DNA of 64,000 nt from Flavobacteriaceae bacterium UBA3611 (GTDB lineage Bacteria > Bacteroidota > Bacteroidia > Flavobacteriales > Flavobacteriaceae). The notes beneath the pieces were generated by a model. That model was not told the origin of the DNA. It ran no database searches and saw nothing but the letters and a program-made list of their open reading frames with translations. How positions within the stretch are numbered: position 1 is the first letter of the stretch; each line of letters starts with the position of its first letter. The DNA lies in assembly GCA_002375495.1 (NCBI GenBank), contig DFLU01000007.1:100669-164668 (forward strand), read 5' to 3'. A program made the translations under genes and the position numbers. This document shows, one piece after another, positions 52,834 through 60,285 of this stretch.

Positions 52834-54246
52834 TTATTTAATGGGTTTGTTAGGTTTGTTACCCCCCGCACCGAAATGATAATTAATTCCAACGCCTACG
52901 TTATAATAAAAGTCGTTTCGTCTTCCGCCTACAAAATTGTCTACTTTATCAGAAAAGACACTGTTCCAGTCTGCTTGCAACACCAATGAAATACGATCGG
53001 TAAACCTGTACTCGAGTCCAGCTCCAGCTTGTAATTTAAAAAAGGCGTCCCAACGCTCTAAGTGTTCTTCTTCTGTATCATCTGCAAATAGTAGCAAGCC
53101 GGGGCCGCCATATATAAAAGGGGAAAGCTTATCGTTAGGAAGTATGGTATACGAAAGCTGTAAGCTTTCGCTCAACCACCATTTAATATTATCTGTAGTT
53201 GCATTCAGCTTGAATATCTGCGCTTGAAACCCCACACCTAATTCTGGGATAAGTTGATAGCTATAACCCAAACTCCCCATAAAATCAATGACACCCGTGG
53301 TATAATCGCCATCTATAAACGCAATGCCCATACCGCCACTCACCTTGTTGCGAAAGGTTTGGGTTTGGTATTCACGTTCATACAGTTCGGTGGCATTTTC
53401 TACCGCTGTTTCTAAATCATAGGCATCTATTAATTCTTGGTCTTTTTCGGGTCCGTTTTCTGTTGCCCACAAATCATCTTTTAACCCTTCAAGGATTAAA
53501 ATAGACACCGCTTTTTCGATTGCTTCCTGAACCGCCATTTGGGCAGGCTCATTTTTTGTAAATCCTGTTTCCACTTCAAGCAAACGCTGAAAGTTTACAT
53601 ATTTAAACAGTCCTACATCAACACCTTGTGACAGAATGGTTTTTGAAACATTAACGGTTTTGAGCACTTCGCCAGTTGACGTTGAGATTGCCCGCAGGTA
53701 TACTGTAATACGGTCTTGTCTGTACTGTGAAGAAGCTCCTGTACCAAAGTATCGCGCTCCTACCCCACCAGTCAAGATGTTAGAATCGTACGAAATCACA
53801 CCTCCTTCTAGTAAAATTCCCGCAAATAGCAACGGACTTAATCGTTTGGCAGGTTCATTTTGGGAGACTCGATATTCTTCGCGTGTGGTACGTATAATAT
53901 TCCGTTCATTTAGTAAGTTCCCTAAATTTTCACGTTCTATGGGCCTAAACCACTTGCTATCTTCTAAGGCTTTAATAAGAATGGTTGTAGCTCCCTGGGT
54001 AACGGCCGTACTAAAGGTGCTTCCGTTTTCTACATTTTTATATTGCCCAGTCTGATCTTTAAAGTTGTATACCCCAACCACTATGGGTTCTTTGGGCAGC
54101 GGAAATGCTTCTAATGTTTTGGTTACGTCTGTTTTTTCAGCAATTCGGGCATCTTGGGGTGCTTCGGGCTGATTAAAATATGCACCGCAACTTGTAAGCA
54201 AAATCGCCCAGGATAAGAATAATACTATGGTAAGGGTCGCTCTCAT
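52834..54246 (-). CDS. csgG: CsgG paralogue with C-terminal barrel, locus 2
   Basis: A 470-residue lipoprotein (LTSC). It is very similar to the locus 1 protein through the CsgG part (VGVYNFKDQTGQ, STFSTAVTQGATTILIKAL, SKTILSQGVDVGLF) and diverges more in the linker and the first barrel strands. It has the same appended eight-strand barrel, ending NDFYYNVGVGINYHFG. Identical constriction-loop changes are present. The equal length and gene order show that the locus arose by duplication. Confidence 0.92.
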   Translation of the reverse strand: MRATLTIVLFLSWAILLTSCGAYFNQPEAPQDARIAEKTDVTKTLEAFPLPKEPIVVGVYNFKDQTGQYKNVENGSTFSTAVTQGATTILIKALEDSKWFRPIERENLGNLLNERNIIRTTREEYRVSQNEPAKRLSPLLFAGILLEGGVISYDSNILTGGVGARYFGTGASSQYRQDRITVYLRAISTSTGEVLKTVNVSKTILSQGVDVGLFKYVNFQRLLEVETGFTKNEPAQMAVQEAIEKAVSILILEGLKDDLWATENGPEKDQELIDAYDLETAVENATELYEREYQTQTFRNKVSGGMGIAFIDGDYTTGVIDFMGSLGYSYQLIPELGVGFQAQIFKLNATTDNIKWWLSESLQLSYTILPNDKLSPFIYGGPGLLLFADDTEEEHLERWDAFFKLQAGAGLEYRFTDRISLVLQADWNSVFSDKVDNFVGGRRNDFYYNVGVGINYHFGAGGNKPNKPIK

Positions 54247-54250
54247 GGTA

Positions 54251-54619
54251 TTATTCGTTTGGAATGATAATCTGCGACTGTTCTCCCGTTTGAATGTTCA
54301 GTATGTTAATCACCAAACCTTCTGTAGACTCATATACTTCGTATTCTAGGTCGCCCTCTCGGGTAGTTCCCACTTCTGGGGGTTCGTTATTGAAAGGGGA
54401 AAATAATTGGTTTTGCAGCAATGAATCGAAATCTCCCAATCCGTCCAGACCAGGGAAATCGTCGTTAAACTGATTCTGGGCATTCGCCGAATTCAACAAC
54501 CATGTATAATTGAAGGGATCGCCACCAAAGGCCGGGTTTTTAGGAGTATACACCAATTGTTGCCCTGCGCAGTAGCTAGTTGCCGAAATTAGGAATAAGA
54601 GGATGAATGTAGTTTTCAT
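54251..54619 (-). CDS. csgF: CsgF paralogue, locus 2
   Basis: The start is set at ATG 54619 (MKTTFILLFLISATSY signal), giving 122 residues. The CsgG-plug region, VYTPKNPAFGGDPFNYTWL, is identical to the locus 1 copy. The middle differs; the C terminus VINILNIQTGEQSQIIIPNE is conserved. It is 4 bp before csgG2. Confidence 0.93.
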   Translation of the reverse strand: MKTTFILLFLISATSYCAGQQLVYTPKNPAFGGDPFNYTWLLNSANAQNQFNDDFPGLDGLGDFDSLLQNQLFSPFNNEPPEVGTTREGDLEYEVYESTEGLVINILNIQTGEQSQIIIPNE

Positions 54620-54686
54620 TGTAGTATGATATAGGTTTGTTATGAGCAATTGTATTTTAAATTCCTACTGAAAATTTCTGGGTACA

Positions 54687-55124
54687 TTATCGTTGTCGTC
54701 TAAAGTTGCGCACCAAAATATTTTGATTCTTTCCTTTCATTTTAACGATCATCTGGTCAGACATTCTGTTATTTCCTAGCATGAAAAGGTTTTGGTTATA
54801 CCCTTTTTGAAACACTGTTGTCTTTGTTTGGAGTCTTGGTTGGTTATGCACCAAGAGAATATTGTTGTTGGCTCCCTGTTGAAGTAGAAGCGCATCAGTG
54901 TTGTGTGCTCTGGATCGTATTTGAATCCTGTTTTTATTACCTGTCTGGAAAGAAAGGTGGGTTCCTTTTTCCGAAGTTATAGCAGCATCCAATGTATTTT
55001 GTTGTCCTATCTGTTGGATAATTACCGTACTTCCAAGGGTACTTTTATCTTGTGCTATTACGGCATTAAGTGGTAACAGAAACAGAAATACAATACAGCA
55101 CTTTATGATATTTGGTATTCTCAT
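54687..55124 (-). CDS. csgB: CsgB-like minor curlin, locus 2
   Basis: The start is set at ATG 55124 (MRIPNIIKCCIVFLFLLPLNAVIAQ signal), giving 145 residues. Degenerate arms are TVIIQQIGQQNTLDA, LSFQTGNKNRIQI, ALLLQQGANNNILLV, TTVFQKGYNQNLFMLGNN and MIVKMKGKNQNILVRN, with a basic C terminus (FRRQR). It resembles the locus 1 nucleator in layout but not closely in sequence. The csgE gene that follows it in locus 1 is missing here. Confidence 0.83.
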   Translation of the reverse strand: MRIPNIIKCCIVFLFLLPLNAVIAQDKSTLGSTVIIQQIGQQNTLDAAITSEKGTHLSFQTGNKNRIQIRSRAHNTDALLLQQGANNNILLVHNQPRLQTKTTVFQKGYNQNLFMLGNNRMSDQMIVKMKGKNQNILVRNFRRQR

Positions 55125-55144
55125 CACGTTTTTTTTAAGGTAAA

Positions 55145-55176
55145 GTACGGGAGTACAGTGTGTCATACCCCCGTAC
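55145..55176 (-). promoter_or_regulatory. intercistronic hairpin between csgA and csgB, locus 2
   Basis: A 7-bp perfect stem GTACGGG / CCCGTAC with an 18-nt loop, at the same place as the hairpin in locus 1 but with unrelated sequence. Confidence 0.5.
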
Positions 55177-55223
55177 ATTACTTGGCTTACAAATAAATTC
55201 TAATGAACTTATAGGTGAAATAT

Positions 55224-56042
55224 CTAGTTGCTTTGTGTTACCGAAGACATATTGCCAACACCCAATTGGTTTACCACACTGTTGTGGCCTAAACCGGTTT
55301 GTAATACATCACTCGTGTTGAAGGCACCAATCTGGTTTACCAACGATGTGTTGAAGAACCCGATCTGTGTAACGTCAGAGTCGTTTGCCAACCCGAACTG
55401 AAATACATCAGACTCGTTGCCAATACCCAACTGGGCAACAGTAGAAGTGTTCAAAATACCAATCTGGTCTACATCAGAATCGTTTGCTAACCCAAACTGA
55501 AACACGGTTGAACCGTTACCAGCACCGAACTGATCTACATCAGAGGTGTTAAGAATTCCGATTTGGTCTACGTCAGAATCGTTTGCCAGTCCAATTTGTG
55601 TTACAGTAGAACTGTTTGCCAACCCTAATTGGTCTACATCTGAAGTATTCAACACTCCAAATTGTCCTACGTCTGAGGCATTTGCAATACCGATTTGTGT
55701 AACGGTAGAACCATTAAGGATCCCAATCTGGTCTACTTCAGAGTCGTTTAAGGCTCCAAATTGCAATACATCAGAATCGTTTGCGATTCCCAATTGATCA
55801 ACACGTGAAGTGTTTGCAATCCCAATTTGGGCTACCGTAGAGGTGTTAAAAGCACCTTCTTGGTCTACATCTGACGCGTTTAGCGCTCCTAATTGTAATA
55901 CGTCAGAATCATTCAACAAACCGATTTGATCTACGTCAGAGTCGTTTAATAATCCGACCTGCAGCACATTACTGTTGTTGAATTGTGCGAACATTGCTGT
56001 TCCAATCAATAGCGCAATTGCGCTTAAAAATAAATTTCTCAT
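55224..56042 (-). CDS. csgA: major curlin CsgA, acidic type (locus 2)
   Basis: The start is set at ATG 56042 (MRNLFLSAIALLIGTAMFAQ signal), giving 272 residues. After three residues there are 22 full 11-residue arms plus a 7-residue partial, exactly the architecture of the locus 1 curlin. The arms read SDVDQIGILNT, STVTQIGLAND, SDVFQFGLAND and the like. By hand count there are about 30 acidic residues and a single Arg, net about -29, with more aliphatic and Phe residues than locus 1. The fibre should therefore have a strongly anionic, more hydrophobic face. Confidence 0.93.
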   Translation of the reverse strand: MRNLFLSAIALLIGTAMFAQFNNSNVLQVGLLNDSDVDQIGLLNDSDVLQLGALNASDVDQEGAFNTSTVAQIGIANTSRVDQLGIANDSDVLQFGALNDSEVDQIGILNGSTVTQIGIANASDVGQFGVLNTSDVDQLGLANSSTVTQIGLANDSDVDQIGILNTSDVDQFGAGNGSTVFQFGLANDSDVDQIGILNTSTVAQLGIGNESDVFQFGLANDSDVTQIGFFNTSLVNQIGAFNTSDVLQTGLGHNSVVNQLGVGNMSSVTQSN

Positions 56043-56126
56043 AATTTTAAAGTTTAAATTGTTATACATTATTAAGTGTTCTTTGAAACTTGCTTGCAAG
56101 GCTTAGGTATCTTTAGAACCATGGGT

Positions 56127-56171
56127 CAAATATCTTGCTAGTTATCTAAAAAGTGCGTAGGTATCTGCCCC
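56127..56171 (-). promoter_or_regulatory. putative csgA2 promoter/operator
   Basis: AGATATTTG (56135-56127) is preceded by GGGGCAGATACC (56171-56160), matching the GGGG-N6-CC plus AGATATTTG arrangement before csgA1. Further upstream are two ACCC-N13-GGGT inverted repeats (about 56210-56235 and 56252-56275). The rest of 56043-56364 holds only the glnA terminator. Confidence 0.38.
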
Positions 56172-56312
56172 ATTTATAACTGATAACCAACCCTTTATGA
56201 TAGCTGACAAACACCCCTTCCTGCATAAGGGGTTTACTGTGTAGTATATTAAGACCCCTCATAAACAATGGGGTTTATCCAAATTTGGATGTAGGGCATT
56301 TCAAAATATGGC

Positions 56313-56344
56313 ACAAAAAAAAAATGCCCCTTAAAAGGGGCATT
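56313..56344 (-). terminator. terminator of the glutamine synthetase gene
   Basis: AATGCCCC / GGGGCATT stem with a TTTTAA loop, followed on the minus strand by ten T. Confidence 0.88.
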
Positions 56345-56364
56345 CATTATTAATAAATGGTTTA

Positions 56365-58551
56365 TTATCTAGTGAATAACAACTCACGATATTTGGTTAA
56401 TGGCCAAATTTCATCATCAACCAATAGTTCTAATTTATCACAGTGATATCGTATTTCTTCGAAATAAGGTTTCACGTTATCGCAGTAAGCAAAAGCGCGT
56501 TTTTCTGCATCTTCTATCTTATTTGCCTTTTTTCGCTCATTAATCATATCGGTGATTCCCTTATTAATTTTGGCAATATGGCCGCTGATGGCTTCTATAA
56601 GTTCCATTTGTTCGGATGCGTGTTTTTTAAAGGTATTTCCGTAGATATCTTTCAACCCCTGTACATTCTCAATCAGCAAGTTTTGATATCTGATGGCTGT
56701 TGGAATCACATGGTTTCTCGCAATATCACCAAGTACACGACCTTCAATCTGGATACGCATGGCATATTCTTCTACTTCGATTTCATGACGGGCTTCAATT
56801 TCAACCTTGCTCATGATACCCAATTCTTCGTAAAGGGCAATCGTACTTTTAGAAACCTGCGCCTTTAAAGCTTCTGGCGTTGTCTTGTTGTTGCTCAGTT
56901 TACGCTTCTTCGCTTCTTTTTCCCACGCTTCACCGTAACCATCTCCTTCAAAACGAATGCGCTTCGATTCTTTAATATATCCTTTCAATACATTAAAAAT
57001 AGCATCGTCTTTTTTCATTTTCTTGCCCTTGATCAATTCGTCTACTTCTTTCTTAAAGTCGATTAATTGCTTGGCTACAATAGCGTTTAAGACGGTCATG
57101 GGTTTCGCGCAATTCGCGGTAGAGCCGACAGCACGGAACTCAAATTTATTTCCTGTAAAAGCGAAAGGTGACGTTCGGTTTCGGTCTGTATTATCTAACA
57201 AAATTTCAGGGATCTTTCCTACTACATTTAGTTTAAGGTCCGTTTTATCTTCTGGAGATAATTTCCCATTCTTTAATTTTTCCAACGTATCGAGTACCGA
57301 AGTTAGTTGTGACCCAATAAATACCGAAATAATAGCTGGAGGTGCTTCATTCGCCCCCAATCTATGGTCGTTACTTGCACTTGCAATGGCTGCACGCAGT
57401 AGTTCCTCATAATCATTTACCGCTTTAATGGTATTGATAAAAAAGGTCAAAAACTGAAGGTTCTTCATAGGTGTACTTCCAGGACCCAATAAATTAACCC
57501 CTGTGTTTGTAGCCAGCGACCAGTTATTGTGTTTACCGCTACCGTTTATACCAGCAAAAGGCTTTTCGTGAAATAACACTTTAAAGTTATGCCGATCTGC
57601 CACTTTACTCATCACGTCCATTAATAAAGAGTTGTGGTCTACCGCTAAGTTGGTCTCTTCAAAAATAGGTGCCAACTCAAATTGGTTTGGTGCTACTTCA
57701 TTATGTCTCGTTTTTACGGGAATCCCAAGATACATACATTCAGTTTCTAGATCACGCATATAGTCTAACACACGTCTCGGGATAGAACCAAAGTAATGGT
57801 CGTCTAGCTGTTGTCCTTTTGCAGAAGCGTGGCCTAAGAGCGTACGACCTGCAAGATTAATATCTGGACGTGATTTTGCCAACGCCTTATCGATCAGGAA
57901 ATATTCTTGTTCCCACCCAAGGGTCGGATTTACCTTCGTGACACTTTTATCGAAATATTTTGCCACAGCTGTTGCGGCTTGGTCTACAGACTGCAATGCC
58001 CGCAATAGCGGTGTTTTATTATCCAAAGCCTCCCCGGTGTAAGCAACGAAAACGGTTGGGATGCAAAGTGTAGTGCCGTAAATAAAAGCAGGAGAAGTAG
58101 GATCCCAAGCAGTATAACCTCGCGCCTCGAACGTATTTCTAATTCCGCCATTTGGGAAACTAGAAGCATCTGGTTCTTGCTGTACCAATTGACCACCTCC
58201 AAATTTTTCGATAGAATTTCCATCGCCTGTAGTTTCAAAGAAGGCATCATGCTTTTCGGCAGTAGTACCAGTTAACGGTTGAAACCAGTGTGTATAATGG
58301 GTCGCACCTTTGCCAATGGCCCATTCTTTCATTCCTGTTGAAATGTGGTCGGCAACGCCCCGGTCGATTTTAGAACCGTTTACGATCGCATCTTGTACAC
58401 TCTTAAAAGAATCTTTGGTTAGGTATTGCCGCATCGCAGCTTCATTGAATACATTCTGTTCGAAGATTGTAGAACGACGTTCTGGCTCGTTCACATCTAT
58501 CACCGGACGGTTAAATGTTTCTTTAATGGCATGAAATCTTAAGGTAGACAT
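56365..58551 (-). CDS. glnN: type III glutamine synthetase
   Basis: A 728-residue GSIII enzyme, much longer than GSI. It has the N-terminal family block (FGVN-type, here MSTLRFHAIKETFNRPVID), THWFQPLTG, the glutamate/ATP-site motifs GWEQEYFLID, RHNEVAPNQFELAP, HEKPFAGINGSGKHNNWS and NRTSPFAFTGNKFEFRAVGS. It makes glutamine from glutamate and ammonia in a dodecamer. GSIII is typical of Bacteroidota and cyanobacteria. It is monocistronic, with its own promoter and terminator. Confidence 0.96.
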   Translation of the reverse strand: MSTLRFHAIKETFNRPVIDVNEPERRSTIFEQNVFNEAAMRQYLTKDSFKSVQDAIVNGSKIDRGVADHISTGMKEWAIGKGATHYTHWFQPLTGTTAEKHDAFFETTGDGNSIEKFGGGQLVQQEPDASSFPNGGIRNTFEARGYTAWDPTSPAFIYGTTLCIPTVFVAYTGEALDNKTPLLRALQSVDQAATAVAKYFDKSVTKVNPTLGWEQEYFLIDKALAKSRPDINLAGRTLLGHASAKGQQLDDHYFGSIPRRVLDYMRDLETECMYLGIPVKTRHNEVAPNQFELAPIFEETNLAVDHNSLLMDVMSKVADRHNFKVLFHEKPFAGINGSGKHNNWSLATNTGVNLLGPGSTPMKNLQFLTFFINTIKAVNDYEELLRAAIASASNDHRLGANEAPPAIISVFIGSQLTSVLDTLEKLKNGKLSPEDKTDLKLNVVGKIPEILLDNTDRNRTSPFAFTGNKFEFRAVGSTANCAKPMTVLNAIVAKQLIDFKKEVDELIKGKKMKKDDAIFNVLKGYIKESKRIRFEGDGYGEAWEKEAKKRKLSNNKTTPEALKAQVSKSTIALYEELGIMSKVEIEARHEIEVEEYAMRIQIEGRVLGDIARNHVIPTAIRYQNLLIENVQGLKDIYGNTFKKHASEQMELIEAISGHIAKINKGITDMINERKKANKIEDAEKRAFAYCDNVKPYFEEIRYHCDKLELLVDDEIWPLTKYRELLFTR

Positions 58552-58582
58552 AGTAATATGCTTTGTTTATTAAGTTATGAGG

Positions 58583-58590
58583 CAAAAATA
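58583..58590 (-). promoter_or_regulatory. -7 element of the glutamine synthetase gene
   Basis: TATTTTTG on the minus strand, exact TAnnTTTG, 31 bp before the ATG. GGGGGGTGT (~58606-58615) and an ACCC-N11-GGGT inverted repeat (~58662-58680) lie upstream and may be operator sites. Confidence 0.55.
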
Positions 58591-58716
58591 ACCCTTTTTT
58601 AAGATACACCCCCCTAAAAATTATGTTAAGTTGTTAATAAATGTATGATTTTATGAACACACCCCCTCTTTTTAAGGGTGATATTCAATAAAAATAGACT
58701 TAGACTAGGAAATAAT

Positions 58717-59673
58717 TTAGTTTTTTAGAAAAGCTAGACTAATAAAAGCACAATACCCAATAACAATTACAAGTCCTTTTATTCTTCCAATTTCGAATTT
58801 CTTCGGAAGAAATGCCAGTGGTATAAGCACGGCAGCAAAGCCTAGCATCCACCATATATCATTGGTAAGCACTTCTTCGCTTTTTACAGCAATAGGTTGG
58901 ATTATTGCAGTAATACCCAAAACAGAAGCAATATTGAAAATATTAGAGCCAATTAAATTCCCTAAGGAAAGGGCCTTTTCCTTTTTGAGAGCAGCGATCA
59001 CCGAAGCTGCAAGCTCTGGCACGCTTGTACCCACTGCAATCATGGTAACTGCGATAACGCGTTCACTAATACCCATGGCCGTTGCCAAATCTACAGCACC
59101 CATTACCAAAAGTTCACTACCGCCGTACAATGCAACGCCTCCAATGAGTAACCAAATAACAATCTTAAAATTACTCGCTTTTGAGAGTCCATCGTCAATT
59201 CCATCGTCTACGGCATAGGTGCTGGCCTTTTTTCGAGCACGGTTAATTAACAGATATAAATACACTGCGAGCAATGCAACGAGCCCTACCCCTTCCCAAA
59301 GGGTTATTTCATTTCCGGATTTCAGCACAAAATAAAGCACGATAGATAACAGCATCATGACCGGCCAATTGAACTTGTAAAAATCTTTATCGATTGCTAA
59401 GGGGGCAATCACTGCTGTAACACCCAAGACCAAGCCAATATTTGCGATATTCGACCCTATCACGTTACCCAATGAAATATCACTAAATCCGTTTAACGCT
59501 GCTTGTATGCTCACGAGAAGTTCGGGAGCCGAGGTTGCAAATGAAACTACAGTGAGACCAATCACCATTTTAGAAAGGTTGAGCTTAAACGACAAGCCTA
59601 CAGCAGATCGAACCAAAAACTCACCTCCTACCACAAGTAATATTAAACCCAAGATAATGTACAGAATGCTCAT
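58717..59673 (-). CDS. calcium/sodium exchanger (CaCA, YrbG-like)
   Basis: A 318-residue, ten-helix membrane protein with the two inverted alpha-repeats: VVSFATSAPELLVS followed by SLGNVIGSNIANIGLVLG, and AVGTSVPELAASVIA followed by SLGNLIGSNIFNIASVLG. A cytoplasmic loop lies near residue 145-165. It exchanges Ca2+ for Na+ or H+. Confidence 0.94.
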   Translation of the reverse strand: MSILYIILGLILLVVGGEFLVRSAVGLSFKLNLSKMVIGLTVVSFATSAPELLVSIQAALNGFSDISLGNVIGSNIANIGLVLGVTAVIAPLAIDKDFYKFNWPVMMLLSIVLYFVLKSGNEITLWEGVGLVALLAVYLYLLINRARKKASTYAVDDGIDDGLSKASNFKIVIWLLIGGVALYGGSELLVMGAVDLATAMGISERVIAVTMIAVGTSVPELAASVIAALKKEKALSLGNLIGSNIFNIASVLGITAIIQPIAVKSEEVLTNDIWWMLGFAAVLIPLAFLPKKFEIGRIKGLVIVIGYCAFISLAFLKN

Positions 59674-59788
59674 ACGTATATATTAAGGAGCGAAGATAAG
59701 AAATGCTCAAGGAGAGCAGAAGAACCTGTGACCGATTTTATCAAAATTTCGGCCCCAAAACAATAACCAACTAAATTTTCAGTTATAT

Positions 59789-59824
59789 AACTACAAATAT
59801 AGTTGTTAAACTATAAAAATAGTT
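59789..59824 (+). promoter_or_regulatory. twin BlaI-type operators
   Basis: Two 16-bp palindromes AACTA-N6-TAGTT at 59789-59804 and 59809-59824, centred exactly 20 bp apart (two helical turns). A further perfect palindrome, AGTTATATAACT, overlaps at about 59781. They lie ~105 bp before the BlaI-like gene, near a TACGATTTG promoter-like box (59850-59858). The regulator probably represses its own operon here. Confidence 0.7.
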
Positions 59825-59927
59825 ATATGTTTGTTTTACAAATAGAAAATACGATTTGCCCTGTCCTATTCAGCATCTTTTGGGGACATAGCATCTAAAA
59901 ATATTGTAGAGAAAAAATAGATTATAC

Positions 59928-60284
59928 ATGGAACAATTAACGAACAAAGAGGAAGAAATCATGCAAGTGCTCTGGAAGCTCGAAAAGGCTTTTGTGAAAG
60001 AAGTTTTGGTGCTCCTACCAAAGGGAAACCATTACAACACCGTCTCTACCATCATTCGGAATTTAGAGGAAAAAGGATTTGTTTCACACAAGGCCTTCGG
60101 GAAAACCCATCAGTATTTCCCTGTGGTTAGCAAGAAAACGTATACTGAAAAATTCATGAATTTGGCTACTAAGCGTTATTTCGACAATAGTTATAAAAGC
60201 ATGGTGTCCTTTTTTGCGAAGGAAGAAAAGATCAGTGCTGAAGAGCTTCGTGAAATATTAAAGATCATCGAAAAAAAGAATTAA
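59928..60284 (+). CDS. BlaI/MecI/CopY-family repressor
   Basis: A 118-residue winged-helix protein (LTNKEEEIMQVLWKLEKAFVKEVL, NTVSTIIRNLEEKGFVSHKAFGKTHQYFPVV). A C-terminal dimerisation helix contains SMVSFFAKEEKIS, near the usual protease-cleavage point. It is one base from the M56 gene, forming a BlaI-BlaR1-type module. No beta-lactamase is nearby, so the target response is not clear. Confidence 0.93.
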   Translation: MEQLTNKEEEIMQVLWKLEKAFVKEVLVLLPKGNHYNTVSTIIRNLEEKGFVSHKAFGKTHQYFPVVSKKTYTEKFMNLATKRYFDNSYKSMVSFFAKEEKISAEELREILKIIEKKN

Positions 60285-60285
60285 C

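Noticed and set aside
54620..54686. Decayed csgE between csgB2 and csgF2
   Set aside because: The 67 bp show no similarity to the csgE gene of locus 1 that I can see.
55546..55797. Plus-strand repetitive ORF of 83 codons
   Set aside because: Antisense shadow of the curlin arms; its period is the 33-bp repeat of csgA2.
49888..56042. Regular 33-bp DNA periodicity resembling a CRISPR array
   Set aside because: The period encodes 11-residue curlin arms in frame with signal peptides; no spacers or cas genes.
56443..57412. Two plus-strand ORFs of 141 and 151 codons within the glutamine synthetase gene
   Set aside because: Antisense shadows of a highly conserved gene, without family signatures.
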